From: Guadua angustifolia
Taxonomy: Eukaryota; Streptophyta; Magnoliopsida; Poales; Poaceae
Length of the DNA: 64,000 nt
Reading direction: 5' to 3'
NCBI GenBank assembly: GCA_036346375.1
Contig: CM070508.1
Location: forward strand, 18,335,352 to 18,399,351
The notes below the pieces were generated by a model. The model ran no database searches and was not told where the DNA came from. It was given only the letters and a program-made list of their open reading frames with translations. Below are positions 30,939 through 43,000 of the stretch, piece after piece; position 1 is the stretch's first letter; each line of letters starts with the position of its first letter. A program made the translations under genes and the position numbers.

Positions 30939-33026
30939 ATGAATGGATTCGCAGATATGGCAAAACGAGTTCCATTTAGAATCTATTATGGAGATGGGGT
31001 TGTAATGCATGGTTTGGAGGGTGCAGATCTTAGTAACATGCAGTATGTGGACAGAAGTTTGAGTAGGGTTGAGGAGCGCACATTTGCTTCCGTGTTGAAA
31101 TGGTTGTATTATACTTTTCGGATGGAACAAGAGAAGTACGAGTTGAAGGCATTTTGCCTATGTAGTATGCGACACGACCCTTTTTACTGGGAGCTAGTTG
31201 AGTTGAAGGGAACCTCATCATGGAGATCATATGTGAGGGCGGCAGAGCAAAGGGGATGGAATCGGGTGCTTTTAGTGCGCGCATATGAGAGGGATGTTGC
31301 CCCCCAGCAGCAGTTAGACGCCGGTGAGTGCAGTCAGCCTCAGAATGAGCTCAGTTTCGGTGACACCGAAATTGGGGGATCTAGGCATGAGCAGCATGTT
31401 CAGCAAGGCAACGATGACATCATTTGCCAAAGCGGTGAACAGATTGAGTTTCGGGAGGATGATGAAAATGTTGGCCAAGAAGCGTGGGGACTAGTAGACG
31501 AAGGTGAGCAAATTGATGAAATAACAGTTAGGATGGAAGAAGAAGACCGTGAGTACAACAGAGCAGAAGAGGAGGACGACGATGAGTCGGATGAGGAAGA
31601 TGGAGGTACGGAGCCACCTGTGCCAGCCGAGTGGAGCACGCAGCAATTTGATAGGCTGGTTGTCAATGAAAGCAACCACATGCCTTGGCAGTATGCTGAT
31701 AATGAGGTGAGGCTTAATAGTATCTACCCGACAAAAGAATTTGTGCAGGATCTTAGTGAAAGATTGGGCTCTATCATTAAGAAGGACTTTCGGGGTTAAG
31801 AAATCAACCCCAAGTCGCACTGACGTGGTGTGTGAGATCCATGGGTGTCCATGGAGAGTGCAGCGTACAAGCCAAATGGGGCATCCATTGGCTATGTTGA
31901 AGGTTGAGCTGACACACATGTATGATCGAGAGAAGCAGTGATGGCTCACAGGAACACATCATCCGGGTATGTCGCGAACATCATGTACGCAGAGATAGTG
32001 GAGAACACGAGTTTTGAGCCCGTGCTATTATCCGAGCGATCGAGAATAGATATCGAGACACAATTAGCTATGGGAAGGCGTGGAGGCGAAACAAAAGGCA
32101 TTAGAAATGAGGTTTGGGAAGTTTGAAGACTTGTACCATAACCTGCCCGCAAGACCTTTCGATTGCATTCAGGGAAGAAATCCTGGGACCTACTATGATT
32201 ATCAAAATTGTCTGTCAATCCAGTGGCCAACTAAAAGGCATCTGCGGAGAGTGTTCTTCGCATTGAGCTTGCATTAAGGCGTTCTATCACAGTCGTCCAT
32301 TGTTGTGCGTGGGCGGCACATTCTTGACCGAAATACAGAGGGCAAATCTTGACAAATTGTGGGCGTCGATGGGAACAACCAGATTCTTGCTGTTGCCTTT
32401 GCCTTCCGAGAAAGCGAGAACTACGAGAGTTGGTCTGTGGTTCCTCTGAAACTTGAAGATCGGGTGGTCAAAACTCGTCGAGATGTGTGCGTCTTTGCAT
32501 AGCAGCAGCATCTTTGGCTTGCTTAGTGCTATCAACCAGCTGCAAACAGGGGAAGAGGAGCCATTCCCATGGTCTGACTTGCAGAGTCGATAGTGCATGA
32601 GGCATTTGGGTGCAAACTTCTATAAGCAATTCAGGAACAAGCAACTGATGAACATGTTCAAAAGACTATGTAACTACAACCAGGATGCACTGTTCACGTC
32701 TTACAATCGCGTATTACAATGCTCTAAACAATTCTTCATTTGCTATAGGCCCGAGTACGCTTTTTCAGCCTTTGACTCGCTCTGGCGACTACGAGGGCGA
32801 GGTGGCGACCCGGACGGTGGACTACGAGGACCCTAGAGCGAGGTTCCTCATCCCGAATGAGGTGGGTCATCACGGTAGACGGGCGCCACCACCGACGCAC
32901 CCTACTCAGCCCGAGTACGCGATGCCTCCAGCTAGGCCGCAGAGGCCCCACCGCGCGCCGACGCAGTTGACGTACTCGCGGCACCAGGTTCGGAGGAGGA
33001 GGCCTCCCCAGAAGCGAGGCCGATAG
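30939..33026 (+). pseudogene. MULE transposase (mudrA-type), degenerate
   Basis: The first 286 codons (30939-31799) are open: MAKRVPFRIYYGDGVV after a short extension, LKGTSSWRSYVRAAEQRGW, an acidic Glu/Asp tract (about codons 195-230), then WQYADNEVRLNSIYPTKEF, the start of the MuDR DNA-binding region. A frame change follows and CEIHGCPWRV appears (about 31833-31862). Next come SGYVANIMYAEIVENTSFEP (31965-32024), GRNPGTYYDYQN and, after more changes, the MULE domain (PF10551) words CVGGTFLT (32306-32329), AFAFRESENYESW and MRHLGANFYKQFRNKQLMN (32597-32653). The C-terminus is Pro/Arg-rich (32860-33026). The element cannot make transposase. Confidence 0.85.
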
Positions 33027-33179
33027 TAGTTTCTTTTGATTTTTATTATTGGTAGTATATTATGTACTTAGTTACTCATTCGAACTATGTTGCACGAACA
33101 ATTGCATTCGCATTTTTTGTAATTTAAATCTTATGTACTTAGTTAATCCTTTCATCAGCTAGTATCTTTGTCACACACC

Positions 33180-34850
33180 TAGTAGCTTTATCGGTAGAGC
33201 GACAACACGCCGCACCCGCTTTTGATCGAGCGACAACCACAGCGGTTTCGTCGGGAAGATTTTCTTCGAGAGGTGACACATCGTGCGACCTTTTGAGAGG
33301 GTGACAGTCGTGCGGCTTTGATGATGGGTGACACGTCGTCTGACTTTTCACATATGATGCGAGGCCATCAAAATGGACAAGTCTTTAATTGTGTTGAGTA
33401 ACCCTCACCACCACTATAAAAACAGGGCGAGGGTAGACATCCAAACACAGCCAAACCACCAATAAGCGTCGGTTGAATCTACACAAATTAGGGCACAATG
33501 TCGTTCTCAGTCACCTCTTGACAGCGAAGTCATCCTACCCCGAATATCCGATGCGATGGCGTCGGCCGAGTTCTCACGGAGTTGCTCGACCCAAATGCAT
33601 TGCAACCTACGGCGAAGATGATGCAATCTACCCATGGAGAGCGGCGCACGCTCACTCATCATAGGCCGCACCTACAAGGTAAACCTCTTGGTGTCCACAC
33701 AATCTGAGGTAACACTACCATCTCATGCATCGTTCTTTCTTTTCTCAAAGACAAGGACCGGTGTTGCTTCTTCCAATGGATCGACGGGCGGAATAGCGTG
33801 ACTCTGAATTCTCTACAACCGCCACGACGCCTACCCCGCTTCGCCGAGAACTTCACCCGGTGGAGAGGCCGCGGGATATGTCCCTTTTCTAGATCGACCA
33901 GAGCTTAGGGCGGTGGGCAAGGGGCCAACCAATCGGTGAGTTTCATGCGACATACTCATGTTAAACTTCGCAAAGTAGTAGTTCTAAACAAGTTCATCGC
34001 ACCACGGAGTTCAAAAGGAAACTTGCAAATTTGCTCAAGTCAAAGGAGAAACCTCCTCGGGGCCACCCAAAGCCCGGCGTTTGCGAACATGGCTGCAGCG
34101 ATGGTTGATACCGCCACGATGATCTAGCGGACCGGAGATTCTCTGGGTGCCCTTGGCCAAGGATGAATGGTCTTTGGTACTTCAAGCTGGGTGGACAGGA
34201 GGCGTACCACCCACATCTCATGCTTCTGCATGGGATAACCGGGGAGCAACCCTCTCCGTGGTGCCACTACCGCCCAAAAAGCGGACCGAGTATGCCTACG
34301 GTGTTATTCAACGACCAGCGGGCATCTTGCATTGATTGAGGGCACGCTTCCGGTTGTCCAAGGATAAGCCCAACACACACCTCCCGCACCATATAGTGGA
34401 GTCGAGCGAAAGCAGGCAGGCGTCTCCGCATGCCTCCGCCATGTACCAACACACCGGAGGTGCAAGAGGTTCCTCCTCTCGAAGAAGAAGGACAAGGAAG
34501 CGGTGGCCAAGGTCCGCAAGACGCAACAAATCCTTGACGCGTTGCACGACCAGCGGGAACCTGTGGTATTAACATAAGCGGCGCCGAATCGGGATGACAT
34601 GCCCATATGGGAGGCGAAATCCACATAAAAAGACCAAAAATTATGTCTTATACACCGAGACGCGTCACGGTATAGGCCATCCATTCGGTGATAGCTCGGA
34701 GAACTGCGGATCCCCATGGAGTTCTTTCATAGTAGAGACTGAGCGGTGTCCGAGGACAAATCGCAAATTAAACACGGGTCATGTAATATGCGAAAATGTG
34801 GGACATCATTCAGCCGCACCCGAGATAGGATGAGCGATCAATTGTTCCAC
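33180..34850 (+). pseudogene. Second MULE gene: degenerate GRF-type zinc-finger protein
   Basis: A promoter-like segment has four GTGACA/GCGACA repeats (33200-33340) and a TATA box (CTATAAAAACAGG, 33414-33426). Downstream, broken plus-strand frames include CNLRR near 33600 and DKDRCCFFQWIDGRN at 33749-33793, the CxFFQW signature of GRF zinc fingers (PF06839). A Lys-rich helix-like stretch follows (LLSKKKDKEAVAKVRKTQQI, 34470-34530, ending LDALHDQRE). GRF fingers bind nucleic acids and occur as accessory genes in plant transposons. It may be an element gene or a captured host gene. Confidence 0.45.
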
Positions 34851-35159
34851 CATGGCGAACATTGCTTTCGTTAGTTAGTTAAATCAAGCAATTTAAATCA
34901 CCGTTGTAATGCCCTTCTAATATAATCTAATCTACTGCTTATTTTATCATCTGAACTTTCAGTGTATGTGCTCTTAAAATTTTCTAACGTGGTTTGTTTC
35001 ATTTTTCATTCGGTTCAAACTTGTCGGCCAGCGTTTATCAGGACAGTTATATTGTTTGAATTTTAAAAAATTCCTCACATCTTAAAATCATTTGAAATTT
35101 TTATGGTAATATTACTGATTTATCAGGAACCTCCATAAAAAATTTCAAAATTTTTCGAC

Positions 35160-35560
35160 GTCGTAACTTCTGTGGTTTCATGGCCGCGAATGCCTTTTCC
35201 GATTTTCGTAACTTCCTACCGGGGCAACATCTGGCTATCTTGCCCATACGTAAGTGGTAGCCCGCGTTGCGTAGGTCGCCCTTGATTTTTTCCGTATTTT
35301 TTGGACCGTATCCGGCTTGTCCCGCGGCCCTACGAAAACCCCTAAGTGGCCACGATTTCTGTGGTTTCATGGCCGCAAGTGCCTTTTCCGATTTTCGCCA
35401 CTTCTGCCGGGCAACGCCCGCTATCTCGCCCATACGTAGTAGTAGCAGCGTTATGTGGTCGCTATTGATTTTCTCGTATTTTTGGCTGCATCCGGCACGT
35501 CATGGGTGCGAAAACCCTTAAGTGCCCACGATTTCCACGGTTTCGTGGCCGCGAGTGATT
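35160..35560. repeat. Tandem repeat of about 185 bp, just over two copies
   Basis: GGTTTCATGGCCGC recurs at 35173, 35362 and (as GGTTTCGTGGCCGC) 35540, spaced 189 and 178 bp apart. The unit also contains CCTTTTCCGATTTTCG, TCGCCCATACGTA and TCGTATTTTTGG. The third copy stops after about 30 bp. It lies near the 3' end of the MULE, and its length is in the range of plant satellites. Confidence 0.75.
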
Positions 35561-35990
35561 TGAGTCGCAATTCCAATCCGCGACACAACTACGACTATTG
35601 AGACAAAGATGTATGTCAATTTGGAATTGCGACTATATGGTATTTACGTAATTTTTTCGACATAATATTTACGTAAATTTTAACAAAAATATATTTTTTA
35701 AAAATTCCATCTAATTGCCCTCGCCCAATATCTTATAATATTTGTGGACGATTAGACATATTTTTTTTGTAAATTCTAAATCAATGAAATGTCAACAAAT
35801 TATCTAAGCGAATTAATATTTTTTGCAAATTATGTATCGCCATATGGTCTGGCGGAGGTGCGTGTCGTGACCATTCATCGATTATTTATCGTCGCCATTT
35901 CATACAATGACAGTATTCATCGCCGCTTTAAATCAGGCGACACGGTCCTGTAGCTATTTGATCAGGCGACACGAGGCTTGGGGGAGACGT

Positions 35991-36143
35991 GGCCTCCTGT
36001 CGCCCGTGTATTTTTCTATTTAGGCCCCTGTCGCCCGTTGGACGGGCGACAGGTGTATATTTCTGAGATTTTTTTTTCCGGTGGTATATTTTTAAAATTT
36101 CGAATAAAAAAGGTATTATTAAAAAAAAAATTCGGCAGCCGGC
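35991..36143 (-). repeat. MULE right terminal inverted repeat
   Basis: Reverse complement of the left repeat, from GGCCTCCTGTCGCCCGTG to CGGCAGCCGGC. The GTCGCCCGTTGGACGGGCGAC stretch inside it is itself a near-perfect hairpin (about 36028-36048). Confidence 0.85.
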
Positions 36144-36506
36144 CTAGCACTGGCCTCCTCGTATTCTGCGCGTCCGGTTCGGTTTGGTCCGTACGCGCAG
36201 TTGCTTTCAGGTTCGCCGACCACGTCCGCAGGGCACCGCCAGCCACCCACCCACGACACGACTACACGAGCTCGCACGGCCGCAGCCGTCACGGGGTCAC
36301 GCGCGGAGAAATTGCACGGAACTAAAGACATGTATGGATTTATCCAGCTGTATAAATTTATAAGACAAAAAAAATTAATAGATTTATCCACGTATGTAAG
36401 GTACATTCATATTTCAATAAAAAGTTAGTATAATATTTGTTCTATATATATAACCTCATTATGTAAGGTATATTCATATTTCAATAAAAAGTTAGTATAA
36501 TATTTG

Positions 36507-36544
<38 letters not shown>

Positions 36545-37073
36545 TTTTATATTCTCTGTATGTATTGAATATAGTTATTAGTGATAATAATTAGGGATAA
36601 TTTAGTTATTAAATTTTTTGATATATGTACTAAGAAAATACAACTTATAAATTTCGACAGTTGAAGTATATCTTTATGTTATTTATAGATAGATATAAAA
36701 ATAATTAATAAATAGGATTATATATATAATAATTAACTATAATAGTCTCTCGTCCAATTAATAAATTATCTATATTTTTATATCGATATAAGATTGTCTA
36801 AACAGTACGTAGTGTATCTTTCTCTAGCATGAATGTACGGGCAGTAGTGATGTGGACCATTGTCCATTGGTCGCTTCCGTCTTCAGCGGGCACCTTCCCT
36901 CCCGGAACCGGAAACCAGCACAGCGGTTCTAGCAAGCAGCCGCCGCAAAAAACACGGCGCGCGCACGCCCCGCCAGTTTCTGGTGGTTTCTTGTAGTTTC
37001 TACCGCCGCGCGCTAACGCTCTAGCGGCAAAGGTTTCGAGAGCGGGAAGTTTTTCGCGGTCGGGCCGGGATAG
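36144..37073 (+). promoter_or_regulatory. Upstream region of the MLO gene
   Basis: Contains a 67-bp-offset direct repeat (ATGTAAGGTAcATTCATATT near 36394 and 36461), an (AT)n microsatellite of about 35 bp (36509-36543), an AT-rich stretch to about 36800, and a GC-rich leader (36860-37073). No clear TATA box was found at a suitable distance. The MULE end at 36143 forms the upstream border. Confidence 0.5.
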
Positions 37074-40000
37074 ATGGCGGAGCAGGGCGGGGCGGCGGAG
37101 GCGGCGACGCTGAAGTTCACGCCGACGTGGATCGTGGCGGTGGTCTGCTCGCTCATCGTGCTCATCTCCCTCGTCGCCGAGCGATGCCTCCATTACCTCG
37201 GCAAGGTAATTGAGCAGAAGAAAAGATTTCCGCTTGCTTACTCTGAGCCGTTTCCTGTGATTTGCTCTGCTCTTTATCCCCTCCTCTTCGTATCTGTGTG
37301 TTAATCGACTGCTCGTTGATGTGGTGTTGTTCTTGATTGCGAGGGCAGACGCTCAAGAAGAAGAATCAGAAGCCGCTCTACGAGGCCCTCCTCAAGGTCA
37401 AAGAAGGTACCACCGACTTTTCCATCTCTTGCTCTCTGTGGAAATGGTCAGGATCATGTTGCGATCACAGTTACCGGATTCGCTGGAAACCCCTGCGAAT
37501 AGAGAATCAGATTCATCAAACTCGATCTGGTTTAGGGTACAGGATTCACGTTCATAGTGGAAATTAGAAGAAAAAACCGCGAACCTGAATCCATATTGCG
37601 GCCGGGATGAACTGTGTTTCAGATAACTATGGTCGTGATTTCCAATTACCAAAATGGCGAAATCTGTGACTTTCTAGGTTCAGAAATAGGGAGGTGTGCC
37701 ACGGCTTTCATGGTGAGGCTGCAGAAAAATGCGTCCCCTGATTCTGTGGCTATTCCAGTTTTCCTTAAGCCGGGTAATTGGGTGTGTCTGAAGAAGAAGC
37801 ACCATGCATCTTCTTACCTCGTATTTTCTCCATCGTTCAGGATTTCTAGTGAATATAAAGGGGTCACATGTCATTGAAACAACGAGTGGCATTTCCAGAA
37901 GTGCTAACGAATAAAATGGTATAGTTTGAATTATCCCTAAAGATAAAGATGTTTTGTGCAAAAGAGAAAAGTTTGCCTCTTTGTCTTCTCTTTTTGTCCT
38001 AGTATATATCTGACTGCGAAATGTGCATCTTCGGGGTGACAATAGACAGGTATATTGACAATTCCATGAAAACGCACTTTATCATGCAAAAAAGAATTCT
38101 TTCTCCTCTCTTGATCATACTGTCCTTCTAGTCTGGGCTATAATACTATGGTACAATACCTAATAAATAGCGAGGGAAAGTACATCTGAACTGCTCCTTT
38201 GTGTAATGCAGAGTTGATGCTTCTTGGGTTCATCTCCCTGCTGTTGACAGTGTTCCAGGGGATGATTCGGAGGACCTGCATTCCACCCGGCTGGACAGAC
38301 CACATGCTGCCATGCCAGAGGGTGGAGGATCGGGCTGGTGAGGTGGGTTCCACAAAGGAGCATTTTGTTGCTGCCTATATCATTGGCGGAATTGGGAGGC
38401 GGATACTCAGCGAGGGTGCCGCGGGGGCTGAGCTCTGCCAGAAGAAGGTGATTGGACCATGCAATTGGAATGATGCTCATTGTTCATATCAACTTCTTTT
38501 GATTTTGTGCAAGCTGTGGTTATTTGTGTTTTAGATAACAGTTAGTTAGGTACCATTGTCTTTGTGAACGTGCAGACACTTACTACTCGCTAGGACTTCC
38601 ATAGCTAGTGTATCACAAGTTGGACAATTGGTTAAACCAGATGGTCATGGACGCTCTTTATTTAATTTCAATCTTAGGGTGTGATGAAGCTATGTTCTTC
38701 TGTCTTTCTTCTGCACTTCCACTGACTACCAAATAATGGAAAAGTTGGGAGTCTACCATGTGGGACGACTGAGCATAATACATTTGACAACTAGGTAGCA
38801 TCATTGACAAAAAAAAAGGATAGTTTAACGCCTTTCTTTAAGATAAGGTTGGTCAACCCTATTAGATGGGAAATACTCCTAGTTAAGTCAAATTGCTGAT
38901 TAAATGTTTTATATTGTTCTGAAGAAGAAGAAGAGTAGATTGGTATATAATTAAACTGAAAAAAGAATATTCAAGTGGCTCAGCTCCGAGTGTCAATATA
39001 ACCTGTTGCTCCTTTTTAGCATATTCTGTTATGGCCGGCTGCGACCGAGTCTTTGTAAGACGTCGTGGGGCCGTTGCTTAAAGGAGGTAATCCTCAGGCG
39101 GCTGCATGTATGCGTCCCTTTTTGGCAGCCGGCTGTTAGTTAGAAAAAGGGGGAAATAGAATCTGTGTTAGTTAGGAAAGAATTAGCTGTTAGTTAGGAA
39201 AGAATGAGGGGGGAAGATCTGGTTGCATGCAGGCGTGCGGGAAGAGAATAAAGGGCGAGGAGAGAAACAGGGGAAGGACTTTTTGGGGCAAATCTTCATC
39301 AGAGAAGAAGGTGGTGGCTCCGAAAACAGCCTTACCCAAGGCGCCGGCTGTGACGGTGAGTTCTTCAACGTCCAGCCTGCGACCCGGTCTCCGGCCGGGA
39401 ACCAGAGCCTACGAGTTGGTGCACTCATTTGTGCCGGCTTGTAACAATTTGGTATCAGAGCCTGACGATCCGGAGAGGAGGAGGAGTAACGGCGGAATAC
39501 AGATGGAAGGAAGGGTTGCCGGCCTTGAGGAAGAGATGAAAGGGATGAAGGCAGACATCCAGGAGTTGAAGGAGATGTTTGGAGAGATGATGAGGATGTG
39601 GAAGGGCAAGCATCCGGTGGGAGAAGAGAGGGAGTTGCCGGCGGTTGATCCTAGGGTCATGGACCCAAAAGAGGTGACCGGTGTGGGCGCAAATGGGCCT
39701 CGCAGAGCGCACGGCGAGGGAGGCAACCGTGTGGGAGGAGGAAGGCTGCATGGTGATCACCACCAAATGCGGCGAGGAGGCCATGGCCGTGCTGAGGAGG
39801 ATGATGATCGCCGCTGGATACCTCGCCTTCCACGATTTGATCTACCAGAGTATGACGGCCAAGGAGACCCATTAAGTTGGCTACGCCTGTGCAAGCGCTA
39901 TTTCCGTGTTCATAAGATCAATGAAGAGGTATGGGTTGAGATTGCTGGCCTGCATCTTTCTGGAGAAGCGCAGAACGTGTTGGATAATTGGCAAGAGGAA

Positions 40001-43000
40001 GAACTATGGATCGCGTGGGAAGACTTCTATGAGGCCTTCATCCAGCGCTTTACGCGGCATTCAAGTGCTGGTTCGTTAGGAGATTTGGCGAATTTCAAGC
40101 AGGAGAATCAAAGTGTTGATGAATATGCACGCGAATTCCAGAGGCTACTGGCTAGAGTTCCAAGGATGCGCAGGGCAGACCAAATCGAGATGTTTGTGGC
40201 GGGTCTGTCTCAAGCGTTGAAATTTGAGGTCGCCGAGAAACGACCACATGATTTGGCAGAAGCTGTTAGGGCAGCAAGGGAGGCAGAAGCACGGAAAGAA
40301 GCGTGGATCGTGGAGGTTGTCCAGTGCTGGACATAGGCAGGGTGAGGAAAGGGAAGTGCACATCGTGGGTGTTCTCCCAGTGGGTGGAGTATTCTGGCGT
40401 CAAGCACCAATGGAGCCGGAGGAGCATTGGTAGCCGGGACGAGTGCTGGAGTGGTGGCCGGGAATAATCCTGCTGGCAGCAATAAGGCACCGGGAGGTTC
40501 AAACATGCCTAGCAAGGGAACAACAGTAGGAGGAGGAATGTCAGGCACAGGAGCAGGCCGAGCGGTTCCGGCGGCGAGCATGCAAAGCACGGCGGGGTCG
40601 AATCCACACCGTCTAAGACTGTCGGCGGATCAGCTGGCCGAAAGAAGGGCAAAGGGGCTTTGTTATAACTGCGACGAAGTCTATACTCGCGGTCACAAAT
40701 GTAAATGGCTGTTTCATTTGGAAGTGGAGGAGGAAGGGGAAGCAGAGGATGAAGGAGAGGAGCTAGAGCCCGAGATCGCAGTGGAGGCAGCATTGTCCAT
40801 GATTGCAGCGGTTGGACCCAAACAAGGAGATACAATGCAAGTGGAGATCGAAATGGAGGGGAAGAAGTGGTTGGGATCGATAGAGCGAGTGCAAAGACGC
40901 ATAATTTCATTAGTGCCTATGCCGCCCGACAGTTGGAGAAGGAAGGAAAAGTGCGGGCGGAGGGGAGAAGAAATCAGCGAGTCAAGGTGGCCGACGGTTG
41001 GCATTTGCCGTGCTTAGGCAGCCTAGAAGCTGAGTTCACCATCCAAAACAGCCGGTTTGTGGCTCCATTCACGGTGCTGCCCATTGACTCCTTTGATCTG
41101 ATATTGGGGGTTCAGTGGTTGAAGACATTAGGAAGGTTGCAGTGGGATTTCGGAAAAGCTGACAATGGAGTTTGAGGAGAATGGGGAGGAGGTGAAGCTG
41201 CAAGGTTTGTGCAGGAAGCAAAAGGCCAGGATGATGCAAGTCAGTATGGAGGGAAGGAAATTGTTGGAGGCACTCTTGGACTCATATGCGGATGTGTTTG
41301 AGGAACCCCAGGGGCTGCCACCTGCTCGGGCCTGCGACCATAGAATTCCGTTCGAGGCCGGAACAGATCCGATAGCAGTGCGACCTTATAGATATCCATA
41401 CTGGCAGAAGGATGAGATAGAAAAATAGTGTGAACAGATGCTACGCCAGGGTATTATCCGACCGAGTCATTCTCCTTTTTCGTCACCTGTTTTGTTGGTG
41501 AAGAAGGCAGATGGGACTTGGAGGTTTTGCGTGGATTATTGCCGGTTGAACGCGAAGACTATCAAAGACAAATTTCCAATTCCTGTGATAGAGGAGCTCT
41601 TGGACGAATTGGGAGGGTCCCGATACTTCACTAAATTAGATCTGCGATCTGGGTACCATCAGGTACGCATGAAGGAGGAGGATATTATGAAGACGGCATT
41701 TCGGACACATCATGGCCACTACGAGTTTCTAATGATGCCATTCGGACAGTCCAATGCACCTTCAACCTTCCAGGCCCTAATGAATGAGGTGCTTCAGGAA
41801 TTCTTGCGTAAGTTCGTGCTGGTTTTTTTTATGACATCTTAATATACAGTAGGACGGAGGAGGAGCACAGGGAGCATGTGGGAGCAGTCTTCGCTAAATT
41901 GCGGAGGCACAATTTGTATTTGAAGAAGTCGAAATGTGCTTTCGCGCAAGAGAAGATTAGATACTTGGGCCATCTTATTTCGCAGTCGGGAGTGGAAGCC
42001 GACCCAGCCAAAATTCAGGCGGTGGAGGAGTGGCCGCGACCTTCCACAGTTACAGAGTTGCGGGGATTCTTGGGGCTGGCCGGGTATTACCGGAGATTCA
42101 TCAAGGATTATGCCAGCATTGCGGATCCACTGACGGCACTTTTGAAGAAGAATGGATTTGGGTGGAACTCAGCAGCAGAGGAAGCCTTCGGCAGGTTGAA
42201 GAGGTCTTTAATTTCAGCTCCCGTGTTACAAATGCCAGATTTTTCGCTGCCTTTTGAGGTGGAGTGTGATGCGTCGGGCACTGGCATTGGGGCCGTACTT
42301 CATCAAAACGGGCATCCGGTGGCTTATTTCAGTAGGAAGTTGGCGGAGCGTCCTCGGAAGCTTGCCGCATACGAGCGGGAACTTATTGGCTTGTCCAAAG
42401 CAGTTCGTCATTGGCGGCCGTACCTATGGGGGCAAGGATTCACAGTCCGGACAGATCATAGGAGCCTCAAATTCTTACTAGAACAGGCATTAATCACTCC
42501 TCCACAACAGCATTGGTTGAGTAAATTGATGGGCTTCGATTTTCGGGCGGAATACAAGCCAGGCAAGCACAATAACTTGGTGATGCCTCCGCCCAGACAC
42601 ACGAGAGAGGCGGCAGTGTCTTGCGTGTGTCGGTTGTGCAAGACACGACCCGTGATCAATGGCTGGAAGTGTTGAAGAATGATCTGGAGGTCCATCAAAA
42701 GGCGCTGCAAGTCACCAGTAGTACAGAGGATCTCCGCTTAGTTCGCGTGCCACCAAACATTCAATGGGAGGTCAAAGAAGGGCTGGTTTACCGAGAGGGC
42801 AAGTTATGGGTGCCCAGGACATCACCTTTGGTCGAGCTCATGATCGCAGCAGTGCATGACTTAACACATGAGGGCAGTCAGAAGACTCTTCATCGCCTTC
42901 GGGCTATGTATTGGTGGGATCATCAGAAAGAGACTGTGAGAGAGTTTGTGGCGAAATGTGCCATCTGTCGTGACATAAAGCAAGCACCCAAGCCCGGTAG

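Larger units (their letters stand above)
29965..36143 (+). mobile_element. Mutator-like element (MULE) with long TIRs
   Basis: Terminal inverted repeats of about 154 bp (29965-30118 and 35991-36143) share GAATTTTTTTTTAATAATAC, AAAAATATACCACCG, AATCTCAGAAATATACAC and GGGGCCTAAATAGAAAAA. Inside are a mudrA-type pseudogene (30939 to about 33026) and a second degenerate gene with a GRF-like zinc finger (about 33420-34570). GCGACACG/GTGTCGCCC words recur near both ends. No 9-bp target duplication could be matched, suggesting age or rearrangement. The right end lies about 930 bp before the MLO start codon. Confidence 0.85.

Noticed and set aside
34304..34717. Minus-strand frame of 137 codons in the MULE
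   Set aside because: It lies opposite the GRF-like gene, and its sequence is the reverse of the Lys-rich helix region; no family match.
29965..36143. 9-bp target site duplication of the MULE
   Set aside because: The bases outside the TIRs (CCCACATGG-like on the left, CTAGCACTG on the right) do not match well enough to call.
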